Assembly: GCA_051955985.1 (NCBI GenBank)
Contig: JBQCGD010000119.1
Span: 20,790-84,789 of the forward strand
DNA from: DATKPA01 sp051955985
GTDB lineage: Bacteria > Planctomycetota > Phycisphaerae > WQYP01
Direction of reading: 5' to 3'
DNA: 64,000 nt
Both the position numbers and the translations under genes were made by a program. This document shows positions 61,012 through 64,000 of this stretch, one piece after another. The notes below the pieces were generated by a model. It had not been told where the DNA came from, ran no database searches, and was given only the letters and a program-made list of their open reading frames with translations. The stretch's first letter is position 1; every line of letters starts with the position of its first letter.

Positions 61012-62682
61012 ATGCATGCGCCCAATCCCATCGCCGCCTTCTCCTTCGCCTCCATCCCCTCCAAATCTCTCGACTGGCTCTGGTTCCCCTTCATCCCCCG
61101 CGGCCGCATCACCCTCCTCGCCGGCGACCCAGGCTCCGGCAAAACCTCCCTCGCCCTCCACCTCGCCGCCCAACTCTCCCGCGGAATCCCTCTCCCCTTC
61201 AGAAGTTCAAGCCTCAGCGACGGGTTAACTCTCTCTCGAACCGCCGGCACTCCCTCCGCGCATGCGGCCACACAACCCCTCGAACCACCGGAACCCCCAA
61301 TCGAAAATCGAAAATCAAAAATCGAAAATAATCCTTTCCCCCAATCCACCCTCCTCCTCTCCCCCGACGACAACCCCGCCGACACCCTCCGCCCCCGCCT
61401 CGAACAACTCCACGCCGATCTCGAACACGTCCACACCCTCGCCAACTTCCCCTCCCTCCTGCCGCCCCCCGACTTCAACCCCAACCACCCCGCCGCCCTC
61501 ACTCCCCTCGAACGCCTCGACGAACTCCTCAACGCCATCCCCAACCTCGCCCTCCTCATCATCGACCCCATCACCTATTTCCTCGGCCTCGCCGATCGCG
61601 CCCAGCCCCTCACCGCCACCAACCCCAGTTTCCTCCACCGCTCCACCCTCTCCCGCCTCACCCAACTCGCAGAACGCCACAACATCGCCATCCTCCTCAC
61701 CACCCGCCTCACCAAAAAAATCCCCGACCTCACACCCGGCGCCTCCCTCCTTCCCCCCTCCAACCTCCACCGCACTCTCGGCTCCCTCGCCTTCGCCACC
61801 ACCGCCCGCTCCGTCCTCCTCCTCTCCCAACTCCCCTCCCCATCCACCCATTTAACCCCCGGTGACACACCGGGGGCCTGCGAGACACACACACCAGAAC
61901 AAGCCGCGCATTCCCCTCAACCACTCGATCGAAACGAAAGCCCGGCGATCACATCGCTGGATCCCACCCCAACCGAAAATCGAAAATCAAAAATCGAAAA
62001 TCCCCCGCCCACCCCCACCCATCTCCTCCTCTCCCTCAAATCCAACCTCACCCGCCCCCCAGCCCCGCTTCCCTTTACCCTCGCCGAATCCATCACCTGG
62101 CATCCCCACGTTTCCCTCCCCGATCTCTTCCCGCCCCCGCCCGCTCCACCCCCCAAGTCCCCCGGCCCGCCCGACCTCATCACCCAGGCCGCCGCAGACT
62201 GGCTCCTCCTCGCCCTCGCCAGCGGCCCCGTCCTCGCCACCTCCGTCACCTCCGCCGCCAGGGACAACGCCATCCCCATCGCCACCCTCAACCGCGCCAA
62301 AGCCCTCGCCGCGGTCGAGTCCGTCCGGCAAGACTGGTCCGGCAAATGGTTCTGGAAACTAAAATCCGACAACCGTCCCCTCCCCGAAAGCTACATTGAC
62401 CGGTGTATCGCGCGGATGGCAAGACTTGATAATCATGCTGAAAATCCGCGAATCGCCGGAAGCGAACTTGATAATCTTGCTGAAAAAACGCACCGCGCCA
62501 GAAAAAAACCTGATAATCTTCCGGAAAAATCCCACAGAAGCCCAAGCGTAAGCGAGGGGTCAACTCTCCCCCCGCCATCCGGCACCCTCCCCGCGCACGC
62601 GGCCCCACAACCCCCCGAACCCCCGGAACCCCAATCGAAAATCGAAATTCGAAATTCGAAAATCCCCCCACCATCCCTATAA
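61012..62682 (+). CDS. RepA/RecA-like AAA ATPase with in-frame repeat insertions
   Basis: A 556-residue protein. Residues 15-60 contain FIPRGRITLLAGDPGSGKTS with Walker A GDPGSGKT near 39-46; Walker B is NLALLIIDPITYFLG near 180. This is the AAA_25/RepA type of RecA-fold ATPase found in replication and mobile-element loci. A helical domain near 395-460 resembles the winged-helix part of such proteins. Two 121-122-base repeat copies (61208-61329 and 62543-62663) and a partial copy (61971-62000) are inserted in the same frame, adding Pro/Ser/Lys-rich segments (ENRKSKIEN). Start ATG is 42 bases from a good promoter. Role unknown. Confidence 0.72.
   Translation: MHAPNPIAAFSFASIPSKSLDWLWFPFIPRGRITLLAGDPGSGKTSLALHLAAQLSRGIPLPFRSSSLSDGLTLSRTAGTPSAHAATQPLEPPEPPIENRKSKIENNPFPQSTLLLSPDDNPADTLRPRLEQLHADLEHVHTLANFPSLLPPPDFNPNHPAALTPLERLDELLNAIPNLALLIIDPITYFLGLADRAQPLTATNPSFLHRSTLSRLTQLAERHNIAILLTTRLTKKIPDLTPGASLLPPSNLHRTLGSLAFATTARSVLLLSQLPSPSTHLTPGDTPGACETHTPEQAAHSPQPLDRNESPAITSLDPTPTENRKSKIENPPPTPTHLLLSLKSNLTRPPAPLPFTLAESITWHPHVSLPDLFPPPPAPPPKSPGPPDLITQAAADWLLLALASGPVLATSVTSAARDNAIPIATLNRAKALAAVESVRQDWSGKWFWKLKSDNRPLPESYIDRCIARMARLDNHAENPRIAGSELDNLAEKTHRARKKPDNLPEKSHRSPSVSEGSTLPPPSGTLPAHAAPQPPEPPEPQSKIEIRNSKIPPPSL
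61208..61329 (+). repeat. Dispersed repeat, copy 1, inside the RepA-like ATPase gene
   Basis: It begins CAAGCCTCAGCGACGGGT, includes GCATGCGGCCACACAACCCC and ends in ATCGAAA-type tandem units. It is clearly homologous over its length to 62543-62663, and its AT-rich end matches 61971-62000. Encoded as part of the ATPase frame. Confidence 0.75.
61971..62000 (+). repeat. Partial third copy of the dispersed repeat
   Basis: Only the AT-rich end (ATCGAAA-type units) is present. It reads in the same frame as copy 1 and encodes the identical peptide ENRKSKIEN. Confidence 0.65.
62543..62663 (+). repeat. Dispersed repeat, copy 2, near the 3' end of the ATPase gene
   Basis: It begins CAAGCGTAAGCGAGGGGT, includes GCACGCGGCCCCACAACCCC and ends in ATCGAAA/TTCGAAA units. 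It has the same orientation and frame as copy 1. Its end overlaps a possible -35 box for trpS. Confidence 0.75.
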
Positions 62683-62683
62683 T
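62655..62683 (+). promoter_or_regulatory. Possible trpS promoter at the end of repeat copy 2
   Basis: TTCGAA (62655-62660) lies 17 bases before a perfect TATAAT (62678-62683), 54 bases before the trpS start. The -35 box falls inside the repeat, so the repeat may supply part of the promoter. Confidence 0.45.
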
Positions 62684-62737
62684 CGCCCCTCTTCGTGGTC
62701 CTTCGTGCCTTCGTGTCTTCGTGTTTAAGGTCTTTTC

Positions 62738-63853
62738 ATGCCGAACCAACCGCAAAAACCCCGCATCCTCACCGGCGACACCCCCACCGGACGCCTCCAC
62801 CTCGGCCACTTCGTCGGCTCCATCGAAACCCGCCTCGCACTCCAGGACCACTACGACTGCTACTTCCTCATCGCCAACGTCCACGCCTTCACCAACCCCG
62901 CCCGCGCCCAAAACCCCGCCGACATCCGCCAGTCCGTCATCGACATCGCCACCGACTGGCTCGCCGTCGGTATCGACCCCGCCAAATCCACCATGTTCAT
63001 CCAGTCCGAAATCCCCGCCATCGCCGAACTCACCTTCTTCCTCGCCATGCTCATCCCTTACTCCCGTGTCATGAAAAACCCCACCATCAAGGATGAAATC
63101 CGCGACAAAGGCCTCGGCGATGATTACCCCTTCGGATTCCCCATGTACGCCGTCGGACAATGCGCCGACATCCTCGCCTTCCGCCCCGAACTCGTCCCCG
63201 TCGGCGAAGACCAGCTCCCCCACCTCGAACTCTGCACCTACGTCGCCCGCAAATTCAACCAGCAATTCTGCAACGTCAACCCCCACACCGAAGACAAGGA
63301 CTACGTCAAAGCCGGCGGAGTCTTCCCCATCATCCAACCCAAACTCGGCCGCGTGAAACGCCTCGTCGGTACCGGCGCCCCCTCCCCCGAAGCGGGGGGG
63401 GGCGGCAAGCTCCTCAAAATGTCCAAATCCCTCAACAACGCCATCTTCCTCTCCGACGACCCCGACACCGTGAAGAAAAAAGTCATGTCCATGTACACCG
63501 ACCCCAACCGCAAAAAAGCCACCGACCCCGGCGAAACCGACCCCAACAAAAACCCCCTCTGGGCCTTCCACGAAACCTTCAACCCCGACAAAAATTGGGT
63601 CGCCGAATACCAGTCCAAATACAGAGCCGGCGGCGTAGGCGACGTCGAAGTCAAACGCAAACTCGTCGACGTCCTCGTCGCCATCATCGACCCCATCCGC
63701 CTCCGCCGCCAGCAGTTCGAAAAAGACCCCGCCGCCGTCCTCGACGTCCTCAAACAAGGCACCGCCCGCGCCAACGCCATCGCCGAAGAAACCCTCCACC
63801 TCGCGAAAAAAGCCATGAAGCAGGACTTCTTCCCCCGAACCCTCACAATTTAA
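62738..63853 (+). CDS. trpS: Tryptophanyl-tRNA synthetase
   Basis: A 371-residue class I aminoacyl-tRNA synthetase that charges tRNA-Trp. The N-terminal TPTGRLHLGHFVG holds the HIGH-type motif, PVGEDQLPHLEL is the Trp-specific segment and LKMSKSLNNA is the KMSKS loop. An extra APSPEAGGGG segment encoded around a G9 run (63394-63402) sits a few residues before KMSKS, where relatives usually have a short GTDGK-type loop. AAGG precedes the ATG. It is isolated from other synthetases. Confidence 0.95.
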   Translation: MPNQPQKPRILTGDTPTGRLHLGHFVGSIETRLALQDHYDCYFLIANVHAFTNPARAQNPADIRQSVIDIATDWLAVGIDPAKSTMFIQSEIPAIAELTFFLAMLIPYSRVMKNPTIKDEIRDKGLGDDYPFGFPMYAVGQCADILAFRPELVPVGEDQLPHLELCTYVARKFNQQFCNVNPHTEDKDYVKAGGVFPIIQPKLGRVKRLVGTGAPSPEAGGGGKLLKMSKSLNNAIFLSDDPDTVKKKVMSMYTDPNRKKATDPGETDPNKNPLWAFHETFNPDKNWVAEYQSKYRAGGVGDVEVKRKLVDVLVAIIDPIRLRRQQFEKDPAAVLDVLKQGTARANAIAEETLHLAKKAMKQDFFPRTLTI

Positions 63854-63883
63854 GCCCATCAACACCCGCGGCAGTGTTGTAAA

Positions 63884-63928
63884 GAAGTAGAAATGTCACC
63901 CTCATAACCGAAGTAGAATTGTCACCCG
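63884..63928. repeat. Pair of 18-bp direct repeats at the window end, possible mobile-element terminus
   Basis: GAAGTAGAAATGTCACCC (63884-63901) and GAAGTAGAATTGTCACCC (63911-63928) differ at one base and are spaced by 27 bases. Repeated transposase-binding motifs of this kind occur at the ends of IS21- and Mu-related elements, but the element body would lie beyond the window. Confidence 0.45.
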
Positions 63929-63944
63929 GTTAGAGGTGACTCAC

Positions 63945-63990
63945 GCGTGCCAGGGCCGCCGCGGGGGGGGGCGGCGGCCCTGGCACGCGA
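63945..63990. repeat. Perfect 19-bp hairpin with G8 loop
   Basis: Arms CGCGTGCCAGGGCCGCCGC (63945-63963) and its exact complement (63972-63990) enclose eight G. There is no T-tract on the plus strand. It could be a terminator-like structure, a recombination site or the end of a mobile element together with the preceding direct repeats. Confidence 0.7.
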
Positions 63991-64000
63991 CGCTTGAATC

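Noticed and set aside
61309..61329. ATCGAAA-type tandem units considered as a CRISPR array
   Set aside because: Units are seven to nine bases long and contiguous without spacers, and no cas gene is present.

Overview
The window looks like a chromosomal segment from a planctomycete, most plausibly of the class Phycisphaerae. The evidence is high GC with very long coding blocks, a surface protein carrying the planctomycete-type motif LEQLEDRVLLSA, a sigma factor overlapping a membrane Ser/Thr kinase by ATGA, a zinc-ribbon membrane protein, a DUF2959 lipoprotein, and secreted beta-strand-repeat proteins ending in a dockerin-like pair and a PEP-CTERM-like tail. No tRNA, rRNA, CRISPR array or intact insertion sequence was found.

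Layout. 0-7.4 kb: partial HAD phosphatase, YhaM-like HD exonuclease, a secreted protein, an endonuclease/exonuclease/phosphatase-family enzyme with an acyltransferase, the LEDR-motif protein and a methyltransferase. 7.5-16 kb: membrane and secreted proteins of unknown role, a three-gene DUF883/holin-X envelope operon resembling E. coli yqjD-yqjE, an FHA-GAF-histidine kinase followed by an ExeA-like AAA ATPase, and NAD-isocitrate dehydrogenase. 16-24 kb: a Tat-exported polygalacturonase, divergent from a PaoABC-type molybdenum aldehyde oxidoreductase operon with a small Cys/His-rich protein and a DUF1326-like secreted protein. 23.4-27.2 kb: a Gly/Pro-rich secreted protein divergent from the sigma factor/kinase pair. 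27.2-31.8 kb: a glucarate module (transporter, glucarate dehydratase, DHDPS-family lyase, tartronate semialdehyde reductase). 31.8-57.3 kb: a polysaccharide-utilisation region with two GH3, a five-bladed propeller hydrolase, a GH2 exo-glucosaminidase-like enzyme, two alginate-lyase-like proteins, a giant PL8-like lyase, a second giant beta-strand-repeat protein interrupted by one in-frame stop, GH5, a XylR-type regulator and an ABC sugar importer without its ATPase. 57.4-63.9 kb: DUF2959 lipoprotein, then housekeeping genes tsf, pyrH, frr and trpS, with a repeat-riddled RepA/RecA-like ATPase between frr and trpS. The last 120 bases hold short direct repeats and a perfect 19-bp hairpin that may mark a mobile-element boundary.

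How it fits together. The central 16-57 kb is a carbohydrate island. Secreted lyases and hydrolases would cut uronate-, glucosamine- and beta-glucan-containing polymers, an ABC importer and an MFS carrier would take up products, and aldarates would flow through GudD, a DHDPS-type aldolase and GarR. Periplasmic aldehyde oxidoreductase could in principle feed aldarates into that path, but this is inference.

Composition. The plus strand is C-rich at 1-7 kb, strongly G-rich at about 8-24 kb, near neutral at 24-32 kb and strongly C-rich from about 33 kb to the end, whichever strand is coding. This flip is visible by eye and suggests an inversion or a replication-strand switch.
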